Part shown: piece by piece, positions 1 to 6,094 of the stretch
Position numbering within the stretch: position 1 is the stretch's first letter
How the letters are laid out: each line of letters opens with the position of its first letter
Assembly (NCBI GenBank): GCA_021788565.1
Contig: JAJYKO010000368.1
Span: forward strand, 1-6,147
DNA from: Chloroflexota bacterium
GTDB taxonomy: Bacteria; Chloroflexota; UBA6077
Length of the DNA stretch: 6,147 nt
Reading direction: 5' to 3'
The notes under the pieces: model-generated
Seen by the model: only the letters and a program-made list of their open reading frames with translations
The model's database searches: none
Told to the model about the DNA's origin: nothing
Translations under genes and position numbers: made by a program

Positions 1-147
1 CTCATACCAGGATTCATGGCACCCCGGGACCAGACCCTTCCTGCTACCGTTCTGGACGAAGACAGGACCGCCATCCGGTTTGCTTTTGGAGATCGAACGT
101 ATCGGTACACCCGATTTGGCCTGGAAGTGGAGACACCGAGCGCATGA
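1..147 (+). CDS. C-terminal tail of upstream gene, probably Cas3 helicase-nuclease (partial)
   Basis: An open frame enters from the left edge and runs 48 codons to a TGA at 145-147. The peptide ends in ...RTAIRFAFGDRTYRYTRFGLEVETPSA. No helicase or HD motif falls inside this short piece, so the sequence itself does not prove identity. The inference of cas3 rests on position: in type I-E operons cas3 usually lies directly upstream of cas8e on the same strand, and the stop here overlaps the casA ATG (ATGA). The piece reads like the beta-rich, poorly conserved end of a Cas3 accessory domain. If it is Cas3, the full protein would be the ATP-driven 3'-5' helicase and HD nuclease that shreds DNA after Cascade binding. 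Another upstream protein is possible. Confidence 0.55.
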   Translation, partial: LIPGFMAPRDQTLPATVLDEDRTAIRFAFGDRTYRYTRFGLEVETPSA

Positions 148-1712
148 ATGCGAATCTTTTGACCGACCCGATCTTTCGCGTGGAACTGGCCGGACAGAGC
201 CAGCGGCTCACCTTGCCAGACCTTTTGGAATCGCTGGGGCAAGACCAGCTTGACACCTATGGCGCCCTACAGCGCCACCAGGAAGATGCCTGGCACATCT
301 TTCTGTGTTACCTAGGCGCAGCCCTATTAGCCCGGCATGGAAAGACGAGCGCTGTGCAGCGCTCCCAGTTCTGGGAGGCCGCATTGAGCGAGTTGGCCGG
401 CGACACTCTAGACGCCTGGGCGCTCGTTAGTCCTAATCCGCGACTCGCCGCCTTCATGCAGCCCCCGCTACCCGTCAGTGACATCGGGCGTCTGAAAGTG
501 AAGGCGGTCACTCCCGACGCGCTCGACCTTCTGGTGACGTCAAAGAATCACGACGTTAAGGCTGCACGGGCAACACGGGCGCAGCCGGATGACTGGGTTT
601 ACGCCCTAGTTAGCCTTCAAACAATGAGCGGGTATCTCGGCGCCGGCAATCGCGGCATCTCCCGCATGAACAGTGGGTTCGGCAATCGTCTGGTGGTGGA
701 ACTCGTCCAGAGTTTTCGTTGGGGCCGTCGATGGATCGACGCCGTGGAGCGGCTTTTGGCTCACCGCCAAGAGCTGCTCGCAGCTCCGTATCATTACGAC
801 TCTGATGGCCTGGTTCTTCTTTGGACGGTTCCCTGGGACGGGGTGACACCCTTACCTTTGACAGCGCTGGACCCGTGCTTCATAGAAGTGTGCCGGCGTG
901 TTCGCCTGCGGAGTGACGGGGAGCAAATCTGGGCAGAAGATGTGTCCTGCCAAAACGACCGCATCGACGCTAAACAACTATTGGGCGTGCTGGGCGATCC
1001 CTGGCTCCCGACTGAGCTGGGATCTGCGGATAGTAAGGAGGCCACGGCCAAGGCCCTCACGGTCTCACCGAGGGGTCTCACCGCAGACGTGATGCGGCGC
1101 CTGGTATTTGGTGACGACCTCGGTCTATCTGCTTTGCAGCGTCCAGGAAGTGACTGGGCGCGAAGTGAGATGTGGTTGCTGGCCTCGGTTCTGGTCCGAG
1201 GACAGGGGAAGACGGAAGGATTTTACGCGGAAACGGTTCGCATCCCGCCTCAGGTGGTTCCCACACTTTTTGGAGGCAGGGAGAGGCGTCAACACCTGAC
1301 ATCACTCAGCAAGGCTGGACTCGACTACGCGTCGAAGACGACCCAGGCCCTTCGACGTGCCGTGTTTGTGTACCTGGAAGGCGGGCCCGCCACGGTGGTT
1401 ATGGACCGAACGGCGACAGGGGCGTGGTGGATCCGTGCCGACCGCGCCTTCGAACAACGATGGCGAGCGGACTATTTCCCGTGGGTCTGGGACCATGCCG
1501 ACGACGACAACGAGCAGGACGCCCTGACCCAGTGGGTCGAGCAACTAACTAGTCATGCCCTGAGCGTGCTCCACGACGTTGAAGTGGGCTGGCCCCACCG
1601 CGCCGGACGAGCCTATCGCGCGCAAGTTGAGGCTGAACGGACCTTCTTCGGAATCCTGCACAGCCCCCGATTCTTTCCGTGGATGAGAAAGGAGATGAGA
1701 CAAGACGTCTGA
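144..1712 (+). CDS. casA: Type I-E Cascade large subunit Cse1/CasA (Cas8e)
   Basis: This encodes 522 residues, close to the usual ~500-560 for Cas8e. In the family, this subunit sits at the foot of Cascade, reads the PAM in target DNA, helps open the duplex and recruits Cas3. The N-terminus has the family signature NLLTDPIFRVE (residues 4-14), then HQEDAWHIF (45-53), which resembles the 'HQrhaWhaFL' motif of this Cse1 branch. A glycine- and asparagine-rich stretch, LQTMSGYLGAGNRGISRMNSGFGNR (about 158-182), corresponds to the conserved loop region of the N-terminal domain. The C-terminal ~130 residues are mostly helical, as expected for the four-helix bundle that contacts Cse2 and DNA. ATG 144 overlaps the upstream stop, suggesting coupled translation. 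No frameshift or internal stop is present. The assignment is firm from motifs plus operon position. Confidence 0.95.
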   Translation: MNANLLTDPIFRVELAGQSQRLTLPDLLESLGQDQLDTYGALQRHQEDAWHIFLCYLGAALLARHGKTSAVQRSQFWEAALSELAGDTLDAWALVSPNPRLAAFMQPPLPVSDIGRLKVKAVTPDALDLLVTSKNHDVKAARATRAQPDDWVYALVSLQTMSGYLGAGNRGISRMNSGFGNRLVVELVQSFRWGRRWIDAVERLLAHRQELLAAPYHYDSDGLVLLWTVPWDGVTPLPLTALDPCFIEVCRRVRLRSDGEQIWAEDVSCQNDRIDAKQLLGVLGDPWLPTELGSADSKEATAKALTVSPRGLTADVMRRLVFGDDLGLSALQRPGSDWARSEMWLLASVLVRGQGKTEGFYAETVRIPPQVVPTLFGGRERRQHLTSLSKAGLDYASKTTQALRRAVFVYLEGGPATVVMDRTATGAWWIRADRAFEQRWRADYFPWVWDHADDDNEQDALTQWVEQLTSHALSVLHDVEVGWPHRAGRAYRAQVEAERTFFGILHSPRFFPWMRKEMRQDV

Positions 1713-1734
1713 CATAGAGCGCACTTCGCTGGCG

Positions 1735-2208
1735 GTGGTGGTAGGCCGAGCTTCCGCCTATCTGTCCAGCTCAGCCGCTACCCCGGGAGAGTTGGCGGGC
1801 CTCCGTCGGCTCAATCCAGATCGAAGCATTCCGGTGGCGTTCTACCGCTTTGCCATGCGATTCCTACCGGACGAGTGGGACCGCGGTTCCGAATCCGTCG
1901 ACGATTGGGTCACGGTGGTGGGTGGGCTGGCGCTTCTCAGCCCTGGCGGCCATGATCCCCACCATCCTCTCGGCCGTGGCCTGGCCGATCTTCAGTACTC
2001 AGAAGCGCGATTGGAGCGCTTGCTAGCGGCCGAAGGGCCGGTCCTCCGCACTTTGGTAATCCGCATGGCGCGCTTTCTCGCCGCCAAAGGGCGGTCGGTA
2101 AACTGGGCGGATGCGGCTCGCCTGGTCCTAACCCACGACGCATCTGCGCGTGAACAACTGCGTCGGCTCATTGCTTCCGACTTCTATCACACTGTTACGA
2201 AAGGGTGA
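1735..2208 (+). CDS. casB: Type I-E Cascade small subunit Cse2/CasB
   Basis: This encodes about 157 residues, slightly short of the usual ~160-200. Cse2 is present twice per Cascade and stabilises the crRNA-target hybrid and the displaced strand. The protein has a mostly helical, arginine-rich character and the typical motif GELAGLRRLNPD (about 18-29), followed by IPVAFYRF. The C-terminal part FLAAKGRSVNWADAARLVL and ending REQLRRLIASDFYHT also suit the family. Start choice is weak: GTG 1735 (or GTG 1738) is the first ordinary start after casA, with no good ribosome-binding site just upstream. In-frame CTG 1729 and ATA 1714 would add 2 or 7 residues. The gene follows casA after a 22-base gap, the only real gap between Cascade genes, and its TGA sits within the start region of casC. 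Small subunits diverge strongly, so position supports the call as much as sequence does. Confidence 0.88.
   Translation: MVVGRASAYLSSSAATPGELAGLRRLNPDRSIPVAFYRFAMRFLPDEWDRGSESVDDWVTVVGGLALLSPGGHDPHHPLGRGLADLQYSEARLERLLAAEGPVLRTLVIRMARFLAAKGRSVNWADAARLVLTHDASAREQLRRLIASDFYHTVTKG
2200..2205 (+). promoter_or_regulatory. Ribosome-binding site deciding the casC start
   Basis: AAAGGG lies at the end of casB, 8 bases before GTG 2214. It overlaps the alternative GTG at 2205 and so cannot serve that one. This favours GTG 2214 as the casC start. It would also place the ribosome-binding site inside casB, linking translation of the two genes. Confidence 0.45.
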
Positions 2209-2213
2209 GGGAT

Positions 2214-3380
2214 GTGTTCTTACAGATTCACTTTCTGACCAGCTATCATGCGACGCTGTTGAATCGCGACGATGCCGGCTTGGCCAAACGTATCTCGTTT
2301 GGCAGTGCTCCGAGGCTCCGCATCTCCAGCCAGAGCCAAAAAAGGCACTGGCGCACGTGGATGGTTCACCAGGAACTCGGCCTCCCATCGGGGGTTCGTA
2401 CCCGGCACGTTTTTGATCGCATCGTGAAGACGCGGCTCGAAGAGGACGGACTCGACTCTGCGGCCGCCGAGGCGCTCATACAGACGTTGGCGAAGAATCT
2501 TTTCATGTCCACGGGGGACAAGAAACCCTTGGAGGAAGGGTTGGCCATGCGGCAGCCCATACTATTTGGCAAACCGGAGATCGACTATTTCGTTCATCTG
2601 ATTGAGGAGGCCTCGCACAAGGAGACCTTAGAGCTTGGGATTGCCCATCTGGACGAGACGTTAAAGAAGAAGGAGCATCGGGCCAACCTGGCCGCATTGA
2701 TGAGGGCTGCTGGAGCGGCAGATCCCATGGTGGGATTTGAGGGAGCGATGTTCGGTCGTTTTGTGACCTCGGACATACTGGCTCGGGTTGATGCCCCGGT
2801 GCATGTTGCCCATGCCTTTACCACCCATGCCCTCGATACGGAAGTCGACTTCTTCACAGTGGTGGATGACCTGGCACGGCTCGAGGAGACCGGCGCCGCT
2901 CATGCAAACGATATGGAGCTTGGAGCCGGCGTGTTCTACGGCTATGTCGTGGTAGACGTCCCGCTCTTGGTGAGCAATCTTTCGGGCACCGACTCCAATG
3001 CATGGCAGGCACAGGACCTGCTCCCCGCCCGACGCCTCCTCGAGCTGCTGGTTCACGCGATAGCAGAGGTCACGCCTGGAGCCAAACTCGGGGCGACGGC
3101 CCCGTACGCGCGCGCTGATTGCGTGGTTCTTGAAGTGGGTACCTCTCAGCCGCGAAGCCTCGCCAATGCCTTCTTGCGACCCGTTTCCGGCACGGGTGAC
3201 GTCATGCAGTCATCGGTTGGTGCGCTGGCCCAATACATTTCTGCTATGGACAGCATGTATGGCCCGACCGCAGAGCTGCGCCGCGTGGCTACCACCTATG
3301 ACTGGCCGGGCATGGGGGAACGGCAGCCCCTGGCTACCGCCATCGTCGAGTCGTTGGAAACGGCCCTGGGGCGTAGCTGA
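2214..3380 (+). CDS. casC: Type I-E Cascade backbone subunit Cas7e/CasC (Cse4)
   Basis: This encodes 388 residues from GTG 2214, or 391 from GTG 2205; family members are typically ~350-400. Cas7e is a RAMP protein; six copies polymerise along the crRNA spacer. The N-terminus FLQIHFLTSY is the first RAMP strand, followed by LLNRDDAGLAKRISFG and RLRISSQSQKRHWR. That is the classic Cas7e 'NRDD...RISSQ.lKR' signature, with basic residues for RNA binding. Further on come MFGRFVTSDILARVDAPV and AHAFTTHALDTEVDFF, where the family has 'ALFGRM...HAitTHa.d.e.DyFTavDDL'; VVDDL follows directly here. The family's usual VLVVDVPLLVSNL-like strand is visible as YVVVDVPLLVSNL. Start: GTG 2205 overlaps the casB TGA (GTGA) but has no ribosome-binding site, whereas GTG 2214 has AAAGGG 8 bases upstream and gives an MFLQIH start. 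Its TGA overlaps the casD ATG by one base. Confidence 0.96.
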   Translation: MFLQIHFLTSYHATLLNRDDAGLAKRISFGSAPRLRISSQSQKRHWRTWMVHQELGLPSGVRTRHVFDRIVKTRLEEDGLDSAAAEALIQTLAKNLFMSTGDKKPLEEGLAMRQPILFGKPEIDYFVHLIEEASHKETLELGIAHLDETLKKKEHRANLAALMRAAGAADPMVGFEGAMFGRFVTSDILARVDAPVHVAHAFTTHALDTEVDFFTVVDDLARLEETGAAHANDMELGAGVFYGYVVVDVPLLVSNLSGTDSNAWQAQDLLPARRLLELLVHAIAEVTPGAKLGATAPYARADCVVLEVGTSQPRSLANAFLRPVSGTGDVMQSSVGALAQYISAMDSMYGPTAELRRVATTYDWPGMGERQPLATAIVESLETALGRS

Positions 3381-4117
3381 TGGAGGCTCTAATCCTTCGC
3401 GTGGACGCCCCGATGATGAGTTTCGGCGGTGTGGTCGTCGATCAGCACGGCTTTACTGATCGGTTTCCTGGTCAGGCGATGTTGACTGGATTGTTCGCCA
3501 ACGCCCTCGGTTTATCCCACGGAGACTCCCGTGAGCTCGAAGGCCTGCAGAGTCGTGTCAAGTACGCGGCACGATGGGACGTAGCCCCTCAGCCACTGCT
3601 TGATTATCAGACGGTCGACCTCGGACAGGACTCGATGAAGGAAGCAGGTTGGACTACTCGGGGCAAGCCGGAGCAAAGGGGGAAAGGAGAGGCGACCGCA
3701 GGAACCTCGCAGCGGTTCCGGCACTACTGGGCAGATGGCCTGATGACCATAGCTGTAGCGTTAGATTCTGATGACTGGCCAAGCCTGGAACACTTGGGAC
3801 AGGCACTAAGACATCCGAAACGGCCGCTATTTTTGGGGCGTAAGAGTTGCGTACCAGCCCGGCCCTTGCTTGACCCCACTACACCCCTGGTGAGCGGGCC
3901 CAACCTGCTCGACATTCTTCGCAGTGTCGGCGCGTGGGATCGGGCGGGTCGTCGACGTGTCCATTCCGGCCAACTGGAGGCATGTTGGCCGGCCGACGGC
4001 ACGCAACAATCAGGGTCCGGGCGCCCAGTATATGATCTGCGTGACTGGCGAAACCAGCTCATGGCCGGAAGCCGTTGGAGAAGTGAGGGGCTCATAGCTG
4101 TGGATGGTCAGCAGTGA
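3380..4117 (+). CDS. casD: Type I-E Cascade subunit Cas5e/CasD
   Basis: This encodes 245 residues, normal for Cas5e (~220-250). In Cascade, one Cas5e caps the 5' handle of the crRNA and contacts Cse1. The first strand LILRVDAPMMSFGG (residues 4-17) matches the Cas5 N-terminal RAMP motif, which in other members reads 'L.lrl.gPlqSfG'. It is followed by TDRFPGQAMLTGLFANALG (26-44), the conserved 'P.kS.l.GLlanALG' helix region in a variant form. The conserved tail motif DLRDWRNQLMAG begins near residue 219. No catalytic His typical of processing I-C Cas5d is obvious, in keeping with Cas6e doing the cutting. ATG 3380 overlaps the casC stop (TGATG), and the TGA at 4115-4117 overlaps the casE start in the same way, so coupling on both sides is likely. 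Confidence 0.95.
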   Translation: MEALILRVDAPMMSFGGVVVDQHGFTDRFPGQAMLTGLFANALGLSHGDSRELEGLQSRVKYAARWDVAPQPLLDYQTVDLGQDSMKEAGWTTRGKPEQRGKGEATAGTSQRFRHYWADGLMTIAVALDSDDWPSLEHLGQALRHPKRPLFLGRKSCVPARPLLDPTTPLVSGPNLLDILRSVGAWDRAGRRRVHSGQLEACWPADGTQQSGSGRPVYDLRDWRNQLMAGSRWRSEGLIAVDGQQ

Positions 4118-4845
4118 TGGGTGAGCTATACATGGTCGAGATACTTATCGACACGGCGGCGCTACTACGGTTCGCCAAAGTGCAGAGTCTGCAGGCAGCA
4201 GCGCGTGACGAAGATCTTGGCTACACGACACATGCGTGGATGAAGGCAGCCTTTGGCGACTTAGCACCCTACCCCTGGCGGCTGTTGGTGGACGGTCACC
4301 GCCCCACCCGCGTACTCGCGTACAGCGGGCACGGGGCCGAAGCCCTTCAGGAGCAAATGCGAAACTATGCTTCTCCGATGGTTGCGACCGTTACCCCGAA
4401 CCGCTCCGATATCGCGAGCAAGGTGATGCCAGATTTCGGGGCTGGCCGTCAGCTGGGGTTCGAGGTTATCTGCTGCCCCGTTGGGCGCCGGTCCAATCCG
4501 CGAGTCGAGAAGGACGTCTTTCTGATGCGCGCAGATCATGCTGAACCGGGCACACTTGACAGAACCCAAGTCTACAAAGACTGGATCCGCACCCAGTTGG
4601 AAGAGGGCGACGGCGTCTTATTAGACGAGGCGAATCTTGAGGGATTCCGCTTCGTTCACCAAGTTCGAAAAGATCAGGCGGGTTCTACGGGGCGTCGCCA
4701 GAACACCATCGTTAGGCCCCAGGCTTTGTTTCGAGGACGGTTGACCGTCCAAAATCCGGACGTATTTCGCACCCTGCTGCACAGAGGCGTGGGGCGTCAT
4801 CGGGCGTTCGGATACGGAATGCTGCTCCTGCGTGCGCCCCGATGA
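4117..4845 (+). CDS. casE: Type I-E crRNA endonuclease Cas6e/CasE (Cse3)
   Basis: From ATG 4117 this encodes 242 residues, within the family's ~200-250. Cas6e cuts pre-crRNA at the base of each repeat hairpin and stays bound to the 3' stem-loop as a Cascade subunit. The protein opens with a ferredoxin-like strand LYMVEILID, then GYTTHAWMKAAFGDLAPYPWRLL. Y36 and especially H39 are the candidates for the active-site Tyr/His pair known from Cas6e. The middle has ASKVMPDFGAGRQLGFEV, a strand-loop seen in this branch. The C-terminal GVGRHRAFGYGMLLLR (224-239) is the glycine-rich RNA-binding loop and last strand typical of Cas6 proteins. Start: GTG 4114 and ATG 4132 are alternatives. ATG 4117 was preferred because it overlaps the casD stop (TGATG) and keeps the LYMV strand; 4132 has a GGGTGAG 6 bases upstream. 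The TGA overlaps the cas1 ATG (ATGA). Confidence 0.95.
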   Translation: MGELYMVEILIDTAALLRFAKVQSLQAAARDEDLGYTTHAWMKAAFGDLAPYPWRLLVDGHRPTRVLAYSGHGAEALQEQMRNYASPMVATVTPNRSDIASKVMPDFGAGRQLGFEVICCPVGRRSNPRVEKDVFLMRADHAEPGTLDRTQVYKDWIRTQLEEGDGVLLDEANLEGFRFVHQVRKDQAGSTGRRQNTIVRPQALFRGRLTVQNPDVFRTLLHRGVGRHRAFGYGMLLLRAPR

Positions 4846-5747
4846 GTTCCCCTCATCTGTTTCGTGGGCGCTTAGGGCTGGCCGCCTCCCGAATTCCCCA
4901 CGTGGACAGACATGGGCTACTATGGTTGTCCCGCGGTCGGCTGTCCGTAGAAGACGGTACCTTACAGTTCGTCGCCAGTGCCAGCGACCAGCTGGACCCT
5001 GGTACTTATGCTATTCCCTATCAAACAATCTCGATGCTCCTCATAGGGCCCGGCACAACCGTGACGCACGATGTTCTTCGCCTGCTAGCTCGCCATGGGA
5101 CGTTGCTGGCCGCCGTCGGCGATGGCGGGGTTAAGCTCTACACGGCGCCACCCATAGGGCAAGGTCGGTCGGACGTGGCACGCGCCCATGCCACCTTGTG
5201 GGCGGACGAAAGCCTACGGCTGGACGTGGCGAGAGAAATGTACGCCATCCGATTTGGGGAGCGTCCCGTTCAACGCGACATCGCCCAGATGCGAGGCATG
5301 GAGGGGGGGCGGCTCCGCGAGTCGTACCGGATTCTTGCGCGCCAGCATGGGATAGAGTGGATAGGCCGTCGGTATGACCGTGACAATCCCGAAGCCGCCG
5401 ACATTCCAAACCAGGCTGTCAATCATGCCGCGACGTTCGTAGAATCGGCGGCGGAAATAGCCGTCGCTGCTGTCGGAGCATTGCCGCCCCTTGGTTTCAT
5501 ACACGAGGAATCGAGTAACGCGTTTTCATTGGACATTGCCGATCTCTTCCGCGTGAGTGTCACTCTGCCTCTGGCTTTTTCGGCGGCATCCACTGTCCTT
5601 AAGTCCCCGCACAAGAGCCTCGAACGGGAGGTTCGTCTCGCCGCCGCTGAGTGGTTTCGACGCCATAAACTCATTCCGACCATGATCGAGCAGATAAAGG
5701 AGTTACTGCACGTCCATGACCGTAGTGGTGACGCGGAACGCTTCTAA
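4842..5747 (+). CDS. cas1: Type I-E CRISPR integrase Cas1
   Basis: This encodes 301 residues, the usual size for Cas1e (~300). Cas1 is the metal-dependent nuclease-integrase that, with Cas2, inserts new spacers at the leader end of the array. The N-terminal beta domain contains HVDRHGLLWLSRGRLSVEDG, and the Cas1e hallmarks YAIPYQTISMLLIGPGTTVTHDVLRLLARHG follow. In the helical domain the expected metal ligands are intact: E154 in MRGMEGGRLR, H221 in LGFIHEESSNAFSLDIADL, and D231/D234 in the same motif, corresponding to E. coli Glu141, His208 and Asp218/Asp221. The end, EREVRLAAAEWFRRHKLIPTMI, is also typical. ATG 4842 overlaps the casE stop (ATGA) and has no evident ribosome-binding site of its own, so it is probably translated by coupling. 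The gene appears complete and functional. Confidence 0.97.
   Translation: MSSPHLFRGRLGLAASRIPHVDRHGLLWLSRGRLSVEDGTLQFVASASDQLDPGTYAIPYQTISMLLIGPGTTVTHDVLRLLARHGTLLAAVGDGGVKLYTAPPIGQGRSDVARAHATLWADESLRLDVAREMYAIRFGERPVQRDIAQMRGMEGGRLRESYRILARQHGIEWIGRRYDRDNPEAADIPNQAVNHAATFVESAAEIAVAAVGALPPLGFIHEESSNAFSLDIADLFRVSVTLPLAFSAASTVLKSPHKSLEREVRLAAAEWFRRHKLIPTMIEQIKELLHVHDRSGDAERF
5696..5702 (+). promoter_or_regulatory. Ribosome-binding site for cas2, inside cas1
   Basis: AAAGGAG is the strongest Shine-Dalgarno-like match I noticed near any start in the operon. It lies 13 bases before ATG 5716, longer than the usual 5-9. No in-frame start codon lies nearer to it, so it most likely serves ATG 5716 with wide spacing. 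Confidence 0.45.
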
Positions 5748-6036
5748 TCGCGTAAGGGGCTTTCTAGCGTCGTCTATGTTGGAGTTGGGACCCGGCGTCT
5801 ACACAGCGGCTCGGATATCCCCAGCCGTTCGAGCCAGGATTTGGGATGTTTTATCCGACTGGTTCTACGACGAGGAGAACGCCAGTATCGTAATGGTTTG
5901 GGACTCCATTGATCTCCCCGCTGGCCAATCGGTCAGGGTTTTAGGAATTCCTCCGGTCGAGCTCGTGGAACGCGACGGGATAGTACTGACTAAGCGAACA
6001 GCAGTTGCCACCGAGAGTTCGCCCGGCGATCCTTGA
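5716..6036 (+). CDS. cas2: Type I-E adaptation protein Cas2 (Cas2e)
   Basis: This encodes 106 residues; Cas2e proteins are usually ~90-120. Cas2 forms the central dimer of the Cas1-Cas2 integrase and acts as a ruler and scaffold rather than as the catalyst. The start MTVVVTRNASNRVRGFLASSMLELGPGVYTAA is the characteristic Cas2e opening (compare 'MVVVTe.vpprlRG.La.wllEv.aGVYvg' in E. coli). PAVRARIWDVLSDWF and SIVMVWDS follow, matching the helix and strand of the ferredoxin-like fold. The C-terminal ~13 residues after GIVLTKR (AVATESSPGDP) look like a short polar tail with no recognised motif. The gene overlaps the last 32 bases of cas1 in another frame, and its TGA coincides with a TTGACA hexamer at the start of the leader. 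Confidence 0.95.
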   Translation: MTVVVTRNASNRVRGFLASSMLELGPGVYTAARISPAVRARIWDVLSDWFYDEENASIVMVWDSIDLPAGQSVRVLGIPPVELVERDGIVLTKRTAVATESSPGDP

Positions 6037-6094
6037 CAAGTGAATAACACAACGAAGGTCGTATCATACGTCCCAGGGTGATAGGCTGTCAAGA
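6037..6094 (+). promoter_or_regulatory. CRISPR leader
   Basis: These 58 bases lie between the cas2 stop and the first repeat and are about 47% GC by direct count, lower than the surrounding genes. By position this is the leader, which normally holds the array promoter and the Cas1-Cas2 docking signals. TTGACA (6033-6038, overlapping the cas2 stop) and TATCAT (6062-6067) resemble -35 and -10 boxes but are 23 bases apart, too far for a standard sigma-70 promoter. The TATCAT may act with a different, weaker -35, so the promoter call is uncertain. No clear E. coli-style IHF site was recognised. The leader role itself is inferred from position. Confidence 0.7.
6060..6070. repeat. Odd palindrome in the leader
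   Basis: CGTATCATACG is a perfect inverted repeat with 5-base arms around a central C. It contains the TATCAT candidate -10 box. It could be a protein-binding site (regulator or integration cofactor) or chance; its function is unknown. Confidence 0.4.

Noticed and set aside
1172..1552. 126-codon open frame on the + strand inside casA
   Set aside because: Out-of-frame shadow of cse1 with an Arg/Gly/Pro-rich composition; the cse1 frame is intact throughout, so it is not evidence of a frameshift.
2661..3056. 131-codon open frame on the - strand inside casC
   Set aside because: It lies wholly opposite a strongly conserved cas7e coding region; no recognisable domain and no ribosome-binding site noticed. 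High GC readily opens such antisense frames.
3724..4095. 123-codon open frame on the - strand inside casD
   Set aside because: Antisense shadow of cas5e, rich in Arg/Ser/Pro as expected for a non-coding frame; no family resemblance.
4236..4569. Two ~102-codon frames (one on each strand) inside casE
   Set aside because: Both fall entirely within the conserved cas6e frame and show no recognisable domain.
4842..5134. A 100-codon + strand frame from 4832 overlapping the start of cas1
   Set aside because: Arg-rich, unrelated to any family I know, and overlaps the well-conserved Cas1 N-terminal domain in another frame.
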